The notes beneath the pieces are model-generated. The model did no database searches. It was given only the letters and a program-made list of their open reading frames with translations, and was not told the DNA's origin. DNA of 40,310 nt from Lachnospiraceae bacterium (GTDB lineage: Bacteria > Bacillota > Clostridia > Lachnospirales > Lachnospiraceae): assembly GCA_017532145.1 (NCBI GenBank), contig JAFXJR010000064.1:1-40310 (forward strand), in the 5' to 3' direction. Positions 15,926 through 23,861 of this stretch are shown piece by piece. A program made the position numbers and the translations under genes. Positions within the stretch are counted from its first letter, which is position 1. Each line of letters opens with the position of its first letter.

Positions 15926-18016
15926 TTATGGGGATGGAAGTAAATTTTCCATACTCTTTAATCCAATCACCAAGGTAGAGGTATTATGAAGCAAGGCAGA
16001 AGCCGCAGGCTGAATCAATCCGGTTACTCCTAACAGAATCAGCATAGCATTAAACCCTACAATTGTACGATAATTTCTACCAATTCGTGCCATTAATGCC
16101 TTGCTCAACCGCCTCAAGGTCAGAATTTCTGCCAGATTTTCTGCACCAATAGTAATATCTGCCACCTCTCTGGCGATTTCTGCACCGTCATTGATAGCGA
16201 TTCCCACATCCGCAGCAGAAAGAGCCGGAGAATCATTGATACCGTCTCCAATCATAATCACCTTTCTGCCGGCAGCCTTTTCCTTGGCCACAAAAGCTGC
16301 CTTATCCTCAGGAAGTACCTCTGAGTAATACTCGTCAATACCGGTTTTTTCAGCAATGGCGGCAGCAGTATGCTCATTGTCCCCCGTCATCATCACTACC
16401 TTATTGAGTCCCAGCTCCTTCAAAGCAGTAATGACCTCTCCCACTTCTTCTCTTAATGGATCCTCAATACAGATAACAGCAGCCAGCTGGTTTTCTATCG
16501 CCAGATACAGATGGGAATACTCCACAGGCAGGTTATCAAACTGCTCCTCCATTCCTTCCGGAATACTGCATCCCTCATCCTCAAAAACGAAATGGCGACT
16601 GCCAATTATTGCCTTCTTTCCCTCTATGGTAGTAGAAATACCATGTGCTACGATATATTCCACCTTGGAGTGCATCTCCTCATGATCCAGCTGTTTTTCT
16701 TTGGCGGCCTGCACTACAGCCTTGGCCATAGAATGAGGAAAATGTTCTTCCATACAGGCTGCTATCCTCAACATCTCATCGGTATTGTCTCCCTGGAAGG
16801 GAATCACTCTGGCAACCGTGGGTCTGGCCTTTGTCAGTGTTCCTGTCTTATCAAAGATAATGGTATCTGCTTCGGCCACTGCCTCCAAATATTTTCCACC
16901 CTTTACCGTCATCCGATAAGTTCCGGCTTCCCGGATTGCAGATAGTACAGATATAGGCATAGCCAGCTTTAACGCACAGGAAAAATCTACCATCAGTACG
17001 GCCAAAGCTTTTTCCACATTTCTGGTAAGCAACCAGGTTAACAGAGTACCTGCCAACGTATAAGGTACCAGTTTATCTGCCAGATGCTCTGCCCTGCTCT
17101 CCATAGCAGATTTTAGCTTCTCTGATTCTTCAATCATGGTAACAATCTTTTCATACCGACTGAATCCGCCTACGGTCTGAACAACCAGTGTGATTTCGCC
17201 TTCTTCTACCACGGTACCTGCGTAAACGGTGCTGTTTTCTATTTTCCTTACCGGAAGAGACTCACCAGTGAGAGAGGCCTGATTTACCATAGCTTCTCCT
17301 TCCTGTACAGTGCCATCAAACGGAATTACATTACCCATACGCACAACCACCTGGTCTCCTGCCTGAATCTCGGAAACGGATACCAGTAGTTCCTGTCCTT
17401 CCCTTTTTGTCCATACCCGACCGGTATTCAATGCCATCGTTCTGGCCAGGTTGTCCACCGACTTTTTATGAGTCCACTCCTCCAAAATTTCGCCTACACC
17501 CAACAAAAACATGATGGAGCCTGCTGTCTGAATATCTCCCCTGAGCATGGAAACGGCTATAGCCGTACCATCCAGTACCGGAACCTCAATCTTTCCCTTA
17601 GCCAGTGTCTTTAGTCCCTGCCAAATATATTTTGCGGAACAAAAGCCTGTATAGCAGGCACATAACGGCCAGGGCAGAAACAGCTTTCTGGCATAATGGA
17701 AAAGAATCTTATTTACCAGCTTTTCCTGATATTTGGCATTAAGCTCCCGACCAGTATTACTTAGTGCTTCTTCAGGAACCTCTACCTCATCAAAACAAAA
17801 TCTTTTAAGTATCGCTAAGGCCTCTGCTCTGTCTCCCTGATAGCAAATGACTGCATCTGCAGTTTTCTCATAAACCTTGGCAGAAGTAATGTTTTCCTGA
17901 CTGGTCAGATAATAACACAGGATATCTGCCTCTCTGAAGGTCATTCGGGACATAGACAGATGTACTCTGATACGCCCCTTCATCTCATGCTTTATGATAA
18001 ACTTCAATTCTATCAC
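15926..18016 (-). CDS. Heavy-metal (P1B-like) P-type ATPase with atypical FSCALK motif
   Basis: A membrane cation pump of 696 aa. An N-terminal HMA-like domain (about 1-80) lacks the metal-binding CxxC. Then come membrane helices, the actuator loop (LTGESLPV, 249), FSCALKLAMP in the metal helix (345-354), the phosphorylation site DKTGTLTKARP (Asp389), an HP motif (EHFPHSMAKA) and GDGINDSPALSAADVGIAI. The usual CPC/CPx in the metal helix is FSC here, so the transported ion is not predictable from Cu/Zn pumps; Mn or Fe export is possible. It overlaps the DUF6110 gene by 4 bp and is the last gene of an operon whose promoter region carries a DtxR-like dyad. Confidence 0.93.
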   Translation of the reverse strand: MIELKFIIKHEMKGRIRVHLSMSRMTFREADILCYYLTSQENITSAKVYEKTADAVICYQGDRAEALAILKRFCFDEVEVPEEALSNTGRELNAKYQEKLVNKILFHYARKLFLPWPLCACYTGFCSAKYIWQGLKTLAKGKIEVPVLDGTAIAVSMLRGDIQTAGSIMFLLGVGEILEEWTHKKSVDNLARTMALNTGRVWTKREGQELLVSVSEIQAGDQVVVRMGNVIPFDGTVQEGEAMVNQASLTGESLPVRKIENSTVYAGTVVEEGEITLVVQTVGGFSRYEKIVTMIEESEKLKSAMESRAEHLADKLVPYTLAGTLLTWLLTRNVEKALAVLMVDFSCALKLAMPISVLSAIREAGTYRMTVKGGKYLEAVAEADTIIFDKTGTLTKARPTVARVIPFQGDNTDEMLRIAACMEEHFPHSMAKAVVQAAKEKQLDHEEMHSKVEYIVAHGISTTIEGKKAIIGSRHFVFEDEGCSIPEGMEEQFDNLPVEYSHLYLAIENQLAAVICIEDPLREEVGEVITALKELGLNKVVMMTGDNEHTAAAIAEKTGIDEYYSEVLPEDKAAFVAKEKAAGRKVIMIGDGINDSPALSAADVGIAINDGAEIAREVADITIGAENLAEILTLRRLSKALMARIGRNYRTIVGFNAMLILLGVTGLIQPAASALLHNTSTLVIGLKSMENLLPSP

Positions 18017-18273
18017 TCCTCCTCGGAGACTGCCGCAGCTCGTTCTTCGTTGATTACCTTTGCCTCTTCATAGATATCCTCTGCATTCTCCTGAATCGTA
18101 ACCGCCGTCTTCATCACGCACTCTTTTGCTCTAAGTGCTGCTGCTACCCAGTTTGTATACAGCTTTTTAGCATCCTTACTGCCCAATACCTTTACACCTG
18201 CTGTTCCAAACAAGACACCTGCTGCAAAAATACCTGTCTTCTTCCAATTAATTTTTTCAATCAAATCCCACAT
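18013..18273 (-). CDS. DUF6110 family protein, partner of the metal ATPase
   Basis: An 86-aa protein with one N-terminal membrane segment (KKTGIFAAGVLFGTAGVKVLG) followed by a conserved helix (WVAAALRAKECVMKTAV) and an acidic tail. I recognise the pattern as DUF6110, which in Lachnospiraceae usually sits immediately upstream of this type of ATPase. The start has AAGGAGG at good spacing, and its stop overlaps the ATPase start. Function is unknown. An accessory or regulatory subunit of the pump is a reasonable inference. Confidence 0.85.
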   Translation of the reverse strand: MWDLIEKINWKKTGIFAAGVLFGTAGVKVLGSKDAKKLYTNWVAAALRAKECVMKTAVTIQENAEDIYEEAKVINEERAAAVSEEE

Positions 18274-18288
18274 ATTCTATATCCTCCT

Positions 18289-18369
18289 TTACTTATGTTT
18301 ATAACCTGTATAAAATGCCATAAAAAGGCAGACGAGCATTGCCCATGCCCAAAATTTATGATTCTTCAT
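18289..18369 (-). CDS. 26-aa membrane peptide, first gene of the metal ATPase operon
   Basis: ATG at 18367-18369 has a perfect AAGGAGG site 7 nt upstream. The product begins MKNHKFWAWAMLVCLFMAFY and ends with TGYKHK: one membrane helix flanked by basic residues. It ends 15 nt before the DUF6110 start, whose ribosome binding site immediately follows the stop. It resembles small Lachnospiraceae proteins of the DUF6219 type, but I hold that name loosely. It may be a small subunit of the pump. Confidence 0.7.
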   Translation of the reverse strand: MKNHKFWAWAMLVCLFMAFYTGYKHK

Positions 18370-18480
18370 TCTACGCCTCCTTTATTCTGGTCTGTAAAGC
18401 TTGTAAGGTATCTGTTTTGCGATACCCTCAGCCGAATAGTTACCTTTAAATTTTATTATAACACTTCGTCTGCAAATTTG

Positions 18481-18552
18481 TTGAGAATTTTTATCAATAA
18501 CCAAAAAAGAGCATTTCATCGGCCCGCAATACCGTTGAAATTCTCTTTTTGG
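18481..18552 (-). promoter_or_regulatory. Long leader hairpin of the metal ATPase operon
   Basis: In the 5' UTR, arms CCAAAAAGAG-AATTTCA and TGAAAT-GCTCTTTTTTGG (minus strand) can pair around a GC-rich loop, and the 3' arm is T-rich. It could be an attenuator between the promoter at 18604-18632 and the first gene. A second small hairpin (GGTATC/GATACC) lies at 18406-18426. No known riboswitch class was recognised. Confidence 0.45.
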
Positions 18553-18578
18553 ATTGTATGCTTTGTATGTCATATGTG

Positions 18579-18632
18579 GTTAGCTTTATCTAACTCAAGT
18601 TATACTATAACTGACAATAGTTCTTTTGTCAA
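18579..18632 (-). promoter_or_regulatory. Promoter and DtxR/MntR-like operator of the metal ATPase operon
   Basis: Minus strand: -35 TTGACA (18627-18632), 17-nt spacer, -10 TATAGT (18604-18609), near consensus. Just downstream lies the dyad GTTAGATAAAGCTAAC (18579-18594), with 5-bp arms and shaped like DtxR-family metalloregulator sites. Its place over the start region fits repression that is relieved or imposed by metal. Confidence 0.6.
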
Positions 18633-18660
18633 CTGTTTTATTGATTTATTTTTTCATTTA

Positions 18661-20307
18661 TTATGGCTTTGTCTGTTCAAGTAAATCTGTAATTTCCTGG
18701 ATGTTTTTCTTCCCAAATACTACTTTTTCATCATTGAGAATCAAACAGGGAACACTCATCACCTTATACTGCTCTTTTAGCTTGGGGAAATGAGCCAAAT
18801 CAAACATCTCTGCCTCAATATAGTCTGACAGAGCAGCTGCCTTTTGAGCAGACATTACCGTTTCCGGACACATGGTACAGGACAGGGAAACCAATATCTT
18901 CATATTCTGCTTTTGGCGCATATCAGTCAGCTTCTTTTTGGTCTCCTCATCCAAAGGCTGACCGGGACCTGCCACATTATAGAGGGCTATAACAAAGGAG
19001 TTGATTTCATGTCCTCCCGGCACTCCATGAAAATGGATGCCACTACTGCTTCCATCTGCCCGACATACCTCAATGGAGGGCAGGTGGAGCGGCTGCTGAC
19101 CTTCCTTTTCTGTTTTTATCCATCTAATCTTATCACTCAATCCTTCCAGCTCGCGAACAAAGCCCATTACCTCCCCGGACAGAGGCTGTTCATCCAGCCA
19201 TACCTTCAGCAGAACAGGTTGTTCAAATTTGGCAAATACTCCCTCTAACTGGGTACGAATTTCTGCACTGAGGAAGTCTCCACTATCTGCTGCCTTCGAT
19301 GATAACTCCGGCTTTCTTCTTTCTTCCGACTTTTTTGTGGTTTGTACCAAAGGAGGAATAGCCAGCTTCTCATGCAGTCTGGATACCACTCTTTCCAGAG
19401 AAGTAGCTGCCACTGCACCATCAGATACTGCCGTTACTACCTGACGAAGATTTTTTACGCAGATATCCCCAGCCCCATAGACTCCTTCCAGATTCGTCTT
19501 CTTATCCTGGTCAGTAAGCAGATAACCCTGAGAATCTTTGTCTACACTATCGCCAATCCATTCTGAATTGGGTACATAGCCTGCAAATACGAAGATACCA
19601 AAGCCCTCCTCTGCTTGATGACTCCATTCTTCTCCTGTTTCATTGTTCCGAAACCGGGCATAGGTGACCATATCTTCTCCCCCTACCTCAATTAACTCGG
19701 TTTGAAAAATGGAGGTAATATTCTCTCTTCCCTCCAACTGCTCCCAGACGGTCTGCGCACAGGTAAAATTTTCCTCCCTCACAATCAGCGTGACCTTTGT
19801 AGCATATTTTGTCAGGAAAATTCCTTCCTCTACCGCAGCAAATCCACCTCCAATGACAAAGACCTCTCTTCCGGTAAAAAACTCCCCGTCACAGGTAGCA
19901 CAATATGCCACCCCACGTCCCTGAAAAGCTTTTTCTCCCTTAAATCCCAGTTTCCTGGGATTTGCTCCTGTAGCTAAAACTACTCCCAGTGCCTGATAGG
20001 TTCCTCTAGTAGTATGAAGGGTCTTTATTTCCTCCTCCAACTCCATATCCATCACTTCTGCTGCCAGAAATTCGGCTCCAAAGTTGTCTGCCTGCTGCCT
20101 CATCTTTTCTGTCAATTCTTTTCCACTGCTTAAAGCCACACCAGGATAGTTTACAATCTCAGAGGTAATGGTAATCTGTCCTCCAATTCCCTTCTTTTCC
20201 ACTACCAGCACCCGATACTTTGCTCTGGCAGCATAAATGGCAGCAGACAGCCCTGCAGGACCTGCTCCTACCACAACTACATCATATAGATTCTTATATT
20301 TCTCCAA
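18661..20307 (-). CDS. Thioredoxin reductase-like flavoprotein with C-terminal AhpF-type thioredoxin folds
   Basis: A 548-aa domain-swapped AhpF. The N-terminal part is a complete TrxB module: FAD site VVGAGPAGLSAA, redox pair CATC (Cys136/139), NAD(P) site VIGGGFAAVE and YGAGDIC (about 277). A linker at 320-345 leads to two thioredoxin-fold modules resembling the N-terminal domain of AhpF; the second carries SLSCTMCPE (Cys477/480). Classical AhpF has these parts in the opposite order. The next gene upstream is ahpC, so it most likely reduces AhpC with NAD(P)H. The start is TTG (20305-20307) with AAAGGAG upstream. Confidence 0.93.
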   Translation of the reverse strand: MEKYKNLYDVVVVGAGPAGLSAAIYAARAKYRVLVVEKKGIGGQITITSEIVNYPGVALSSGKELTEKMRQQADNFGAEFLAAEVMDMELEEEIKTLHTTRGTYQALGVVLATGANPRKLGFKGEKAFQGRGVAYCATCDGEFFTGREVFVIGGGFAAVEEGIFLTKYATKVTLIVREENFTCAQTVWEQLEGRENITSIFQTELIEVGGEDMVTYARFRNNETGEEWSHQAEEGFGIFVFAGYVPNSEWIGDSVDKDSQGYLLTDQDKKTNLEGVYGAGDICVKNLRQVVTAVSDGAVAATSLERVVSRLHEKLAIPPLVQTTKKSEERRKPELSSKAADSGDFLSAEIRTQLEGVFAKFEQPVLLKVWLDEQPLSGEVMGFVRELEGLSDKIRWIKTEKEGQQPLHLPSIEVCRADGSSSGIHFHGVPGGHEINSFVIALYNVAGPGQPLDEETKKKLTDMRQKQNMKILVSLSCTMCPETVMSAQKAAALSDYIEAEMFDLAHFPKLKEQYKVMSVPCLILNDEKVVFGKKNIQEITDLLEQTKP

Positions 20308-20394
20308 CTTTCTACTCCTTTCCTGTTGACAAAACAGAGATTTCTTATCTACTCCATTACTTTATTTCCCACCATTTAACCAAATCAGAACCTA

Positions 20395-20470
20395 CACTTC
20401 AAGCACACCGTGTGCAGCTTCCACCTGTGCTAAGCGGTAAACCCGGCTGAAGCCAAAGGCTTTACAGTAT
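20395..20470. repeat. Hairpin-rich intergenic repeat between ahpC and its reductase
   Basis: Contains GCACACCGTGTGC (13-bp dyad) and GTAAACCCGGCTGAAGCC pairing with GGCTTTAC. The AGCACA...TGTGCT core resembles dyads near 9895-9909 and 33953-33968. It may be a dispersed repeat or the end of an old insertion element. Confidence 0.4.
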
Positions 20471-20477
20471 ATCAGAT

Positions 20478-20512
20478 AAAAATGTCCCCGCCTCAATATT
20501 GAGACGGGGATT
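20478..20512 (-). terminator. Terminator of ahpC
   Basis: Minus strand: CCCCGTCTCAATATTGAGGCGGGG, a 24-nt near-perfect palindrome, followed by ACATTTTTATC. It separates ahpC from the reductase gene, so the two are probably transcribed separately or joined by partial read-through. Confidence 0.8.
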
Positions 20513-20542
20513 AAGTGGTTTAACTGCTTTGGCAAGCTGCTT

Positions 20543-21106
20543 TTAGAGAAGACCTACTAAATCCAGACTGGGTTTCAGGGTCTCTGCTCCCGGCTGCCAT
20601 TTTGCAGGGCATACCTCATCACCATGCTCTGCCACAAACTGGGAGGCTTGTACACGACGGAACAGCTCATCAGCATTCCTTCCTACATTGCCTGCAATTA
20701 CCTCATAGGCTACAATTTTTCCTTCCGGATTGACAATAAAGCTACCTCTCTCTGCCAGACCACTTTCCTCAATCATCACATCAAATCCTCTTGCCAGTAC
20801 ACCTGTAGGGTCTGCCAGCATAGGATACTGAATTTTTTTGATTGTCTTAGACACATCATGCCATGCCTTGTGAACAAAATGAGTATCACAGGATACACTA
20901 TAAATCTCACAGCCTACCTTCTTAAACTCCTCATATTTATTTGCCAGGTCTTCCAGCTCTGTAGGGCAGACAAAGGTAAAATCTGCGGGATAAAAGAAGA
21001 ATACACTCCACTTTCCTAATACATCCTGCTTTGATACTGTTTTAAACTCACCGTCTACATAAGCCTGAACAGTGAAGTCAACAATTTCTTTATTAATATA
21101 TGACAT
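20543..21106 (-). CDS. ahpC: Alkyl hydroperoxide reductase subunit C (2-Cys peroxiredoxin)
   Basis: Reduces H2O2, organic peroxides and peroxynitrite in the cytosol. The 187 aa have typical length. The peroxidatic site is ADFTFVCPTELED (Cys47) and the resolving Cys166 is in DEVCPAKW. Other family marks are FFYPADF, SVSCDTHFVHKAWH and the C-terminal helix. The start ATG has a GGAGGT site. The promoter just upstream has a palindrome over the start region, and the partner reductase lies downstream beyond a terminator. Confidence 0.98.
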   Translation of the reverse strand: MSYINKEIVDFTVQAYVDGEFKTVSKQDVLGKWSVFFFYPADFTFVCPTELEDLANKYEEFKKVGCEIYSVSCDTHFVHKAWHDVSKTIKKIQYPMLADPTGVLARGFDVMIEESGLAERGSFIVNPEGKIVAYEVIAGNVGRNADELFRRVQASQFVAEHGDEVCPAKWQPGAETLKPSLDLVGLL

Positions 21107-21147
21107 CCTTCTACCTCCTATTCGTTTTTAGATAAATTATCATCTAT

Positions 21148-21197
21148 TAGTTATTTCTAACTATTATTAGATTATCATAACTTTTTGAAAAAATCAA
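21148..21197 (-). promoter_or_regulatory. ahpC promoter with operator-like palindrome
   Basis: Minus strand: -35 TTGATT (21192-21197), 17-nt spacer, -10 TAATCT (21169-21174). A perfect dyad TAGTTATTTCTAACTA (21148-21163) follows the -10. A second AT-rich dyad AAATGA...TCATTT lies upstream near 21206-21227. PerR and other Fur-family repressors bind such AT-rich sites before ahpC genes. That PerR acts here is inference. Confidence 0.55.
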
Positions 21198-21246
21198 TAC
21201 TAACTAAATGAGAATTTTTTTCATTTATTGACATTATTTTATTGAA

Positions 21247-21299
21247 TGCAAAAAAGAGTGTCGAAAATACTTTCTTTTGTATCTTCAACACTCTTTTTC
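21247..21299 (-). terminator. Terminator of tRNA-Trp
   Basis: Minus strand: GAGTGTTGAAGATAC and GTATTTTCGACACTC form a 15-bp stem with few mismatches, followed by six T. Confidence 0.85.
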
Positions 21300-21301
21300 A
21301 G

Positions 21302-21372
21302 CAGGGGCAGTAGGAATCGAACCCACATCGATGGTTTTGGAGACCACTGTTCTACCTTTGAACTATGCCCCT
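21302..21372 (-). tRNA. tRNA-Trp (CCA anticodon)
   Basis: The cloverleaf is visible on the minus strand: acceptor AGGGGCA/TGCCCCT, D arm GTTC...GAAC, anticodon stem TGGT/ACCA with loop CTCCAAA (anticodon CCA), T arm GTGGG-TTCGATT-CCTAC, discriminator G. The 3' CCA is not encoded. A strong terminator follows 3 nt later. Confidence 0.95.
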
Positions 21373-21462
21373 ATGTATTTATAACTTTTCAATCAACAAG
21401 ACAAATTATAACACAACCTATGGTCTATGGCAAGTAAAAATTTAAATTTTTCTGTAATTAAT

Positions 21463-21552
21463 TGATATGCAGGTAATACATCGGCTGAATTTACGCATTC
21501 TCTCCACATGCCACAGTAGAGGTGTGTGGTGTGAGGGTGAAAATTCCCTTTA
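21463..21552. repeat. Dispersed about 85-bp repeat, copy A
   Basis: The minus strand reads TTTTCACCCTCACACCACA, then an ACTGTGG...GTGGAGAGAA arm, then TAAATTCAGCCGATG. It matches, at roughly three quarters of positions, the plus-strand copy at 39728-39822. Both are intergenic and contain a central hairpin. Confidence 0.55.
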
Positions 21553-21600
21553 TTCTGTACATGAACACCATCTTCTCTCCTGCATAAGCTAAAATAAACT

Positions 21601-21752
21601 TATTTTAGGATGTGTCTTATCTCCCTATAGCTAAAGTACACCGAATATTCATTCACTGACCCTTTGATTGGTCTGTGCTTTCCCTATTACAGAATAAAAA
21701 GCAAGGGGTTATGACATATTGGATAAAGCTTTTTTCAGACACATCCTAAATA
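21601..21752. repeat. About 150-bp MITE-like element before the peptidase C26 gene
   Basis: Terminal inverted repeats: TATTTTAGGATGTGTCT (21601-21617) and AGACACATCCTAAATA (21737-21752). The AGGATGTGTCTGAAAAA end resembles ends of IS1182-like elements. No transposase is present. The downstream gene starts 14 bp after the element, so its promoter probably lies inside it. Confidence 0.65.
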
Positions 21753-21765
21753 GAAGGAATTACCG

Positions 21766-22509
21766 ATGAAACAATCAAACATCCTAATCGTAGGAAGAAG
21801 CCCGGATACTATCAACTATGAATCTGCCCTTCATCAAATGGGAGCTTCCTTTTTGACTACTTTGGATTCTGCCTGTTTCCCTTACTTTGACGGACTGCTC
21901 CTGCCTGGTGGTGGAGACATTGACCCCTCCCTTTTTGGCGAGCAAAACAGAGGATCCAAAAACATTGACAAAGAACTGGATACCATTCAATTACAGGCAT
22001 TGGATTTTTTTATTCAAACCAAAAAACCGGTGCTGGGCATCTGTAAGGGCATGCAAATTATCAATGTAGGATTAGGAGGTACAATTATTCAAGATATGGG
22101 AGACATCAAAAATAGGCAAGATGGATCAAGTATACAAAAGATAAATGACCTTTCTAATATCGAAGCTGTTTTTAATCCTCAAGATATTTTGGAACGCCAT
22201 GCCTGGAATCAGGAGGATCGGGTTCATCCTACCCATCTGATTACTGACAGCTTTCTGTCATGCCTGTATCAGACGGATTCTCTTATCACAAACAGTGCCC
22301 ATCATCAAAGTATTGGTAAATTAGGCAGAGGGCTACAGATTATTCAATGGGCTGACGACGGTATCCCGGAAGGAATTGTTCATTCCTCCCTTCCGCTTTT
22401 TGGTGTCCAATGGCATCCTGAACGCCAATTCCCAAAATATCGGAAAAAAGATAAGGATTTGGCTGATGGTCGTCTGGTCTTTTCTTATTTCGTGAACTTG
22501 TGTTGTTAG
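21766..22509 (+). CDS. Class I glutamine amidotransferase-like hydrolase (peptidase C26, PuuD-like)
   Basis: A 247-aa gamma-glutamyl hydrolase fold. Motifs: LLLPGGGDIDPSLFGE, VLGICKGMQIINVGLGG (nucleophile Cys93), NSAHHQSIGKLG and FGVQWHPERQF (catalytic His/Glu about 217-219). Family members hydrolyse gamma-glutamyl amides such as gamma-glutamyl-GABA; the substrate here is unknown. It is one of only two plus-strand genes, preceded by AGAAGGAA and directly by an inverted-repeat element that may supply its promoter. It ends convergently with the DUF2974 gene, with an IS605-like hairpin between them. Confidence 0.93.
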   Translation: MKQSNILIVGRSPDTINYESALHQMGASFLTTLDSACFPYFDGLLLPGGGDIDPSLFGEQNRGSKNIDKELDTIQLQALDFFIQTKKPVLGICKGMQIINVGLGGTIIQDMGDIKNRQDGSSIQKINDLSNIEAVFNPQDILERHAWNQEDRVHPTHLITDSFLSCLYQTDSLITNSAHHQSIGKLGRGLQIIQWADDGIPEGIVHSSLPLFGVQWHPERQFPKYRKKDKDLADGRLVFSYFVNLCC

Positions 22510-22549
22510 AAGCCTCTCGTTCCTACACTCCTTACTCTTATGATTTTTA

Positions 22550-22605
22550 TTGACACTCCCCACAGCTAAAGCAGGAGGATTCTTCAATTACTTGCGTAAA
22601 TTCAA
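22550..22605 (-). mobile_element. Solo IS200/IS605-like right-end hairpin
   Basis: The minus strand reads GAATCCTCCTGCTTTAGC then TGTGGGGAGTGTCAA. The pattern GAATCC...GCTTTAGC...GTGGGGAGTGTCAA is typical of clostridial IS605/TnpB ends, here with stem mismatches. No tnpB or tnpA sequence remains. It may now serve as a weak terminator between convergent genes. Confidence 0.55.
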
Positions 22606-22609
22606 TGGA

Positions 22610-23734
22610 CTAAGGTACTAATCCTATCTTCTTCTGCAGCTGCTCCTTTACCCTTTCTGCCATTAGCTCAAATAAGGATAAGACAATCTTTTTTAACATG
22701 GAGGCTGTCTCCTCCTCCAAATCCTTTATCGCAGCCACCACTGCGGTCACACTCGTTTTCCAGTCCGCAGTAAATTCCAACAATGTGGCTGCCTCTGAAG
22801 CAGAAACTACTTCATAAAGGGTCTCCACAAAGGTATGAAGCTCACCTTCATCTAAGGAAAGAATCCACTGATTTAGCGTCTCATCCAAAAATTTCCTGCC
22901 CTTATAGACCTCCTTTACTTCAGCAAAGCCATCTTCCTGCACCAGCCAGGTAAAAGGATTATGCTGCAATACACCCATGGTCTTACTTTCTACTACTTTA
23001 TAGTTTACTGCATGGAATTCCAGAAGCAGCCCTACCAGGGAGGAGTGGGGGATAATCTTCACTACTCTGTCTTTCATCCATTCATCGTTCCACTCCTTCC
23101 TGATCTCTGGACGAAAGCCGGGACCATCATTACTAAATACCCCCAGGATTCTGTCCTGGATATCTCTCCTGCAGTTTACTGCCCCATAGACCGCAAAATT
23201 TCCTCCCTTGGAATGGCCTCCCACATAAAATCTGCCTGACAATTTTTCTCCCACCTGATTTAAGTATTCCACACTTCGCAGCTGTCCTCTGACCGGCTGT
23301 GAAAAGGCCAGATTCAAATCCTCCTTCCAGCCTACCAAGGTTTCATCCGTTCCACGATAGGACACATAGACCGTCCCATCCTCTAAAAATAAGGTCACTG
23401 CGGAAAACTGGGTTTCTGTTTCTGTATTTATGATATTCTCATAATAGTTAAGCTTCAAACCAGAAAAACGGATGCTTTCCCGCATTCCCTGATACAATGC
23501 CTGATTTTCTTCCAAAAATCTTTCGTCAGCAAATAGCTTCCTTTTCTCTTTGTGCAAATCTAAAGACCTCAGACTAACCGCCTTTTTCCCCTCCTTCGTC
23601 CCTGGTACCATTCCATCAAACTTTAAATAAGAAAACTGACTTAAGACCAGATTATCTACCTCATTAAAAGGCTTCTCTCTTAGGCTATATCCTCCATATT
23701 CCTTTAGATAGTCTATGATTGTTCCCATTCCCAC
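22610..23734 (-). CDS. DUF2974 (Mbeg1-like) alpha/beta-hydrolase family protein
   Basis: A 374-aa cytosolic protein. The core has VYVSYRGTDETLVGWKEDLN, then GGHSKGGNFAVYGA, a lipase-like G-x-S-x-G elbow with Ser as putative nucleophile, and FSNDGPGFRPEI, all typical of DUF2974. The N-terminus (GTIIDYLKEYGGYSLREKPF) is the usual lead of the family. The C-terminal 100 residues are helical. The true substrate is unknown; many Firmicutes carry one such gene. It is a single minus-strand gene between two short inverted-repeat remnants. Confidence 0.9.
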   Translation of the reverse strand: MGMGTIIDYLKEYGGYSLREKPFNEVDNLVLSQFSYLKFDGMVPGTKEGKKAVSLRSLDLHKEKRKLFADERFLEENQALYQGMRESIRFSGLKLNYYENIINTETETQFSAVTLFLEDGTVYVSYRGTDETLVGWKEDLNLAFSQPVRGQLRSVEYLNQVGEKLSGRFYVGGHSKGGNFAVYGAVNCRRDIQDRILGVFSNDGPGFRPEIRKEWNDEWMKDRVVKIIPHSSLVGLLLEFHAVNYKVVESKTMGVLQHNPFTWLVQEDGFAEVKEVYKGRKFLDETLNQWILSLDEGELHTFVETLYEVVSASEAATLLEFTADWKTSVTAVVAAIKDLEEETASMLKKIVLSLFELMAERVKEQLQKKIGLVP

Positions 23735-23759
23735 TTTCTTCCCCAGAAAGTCCCATTCT

Positions 23760-23861
23760 AAGAGGCTGTCGCAAAATAAAAATTTTCTACAATATACAGC
23801 ATTAATTCAAAAAAATCCTACTATAATTGTGATAAAACTTCATTTGGCAACCTCCCCCTAC
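23760..23861. repeat. About 100-bp inverted-repeat remnant between two genes
   Basis: The left end AAGAGGCTGTCGCAAAATAA resembles insertion-sequence ends of the type TTTTGCGACAGCCTC. The right end TTTGGCAACCTCCCCC is an imperfect inverted match. It abuts the stop codon of the nucleoid-associated protein gene. Confidence 0.45.
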
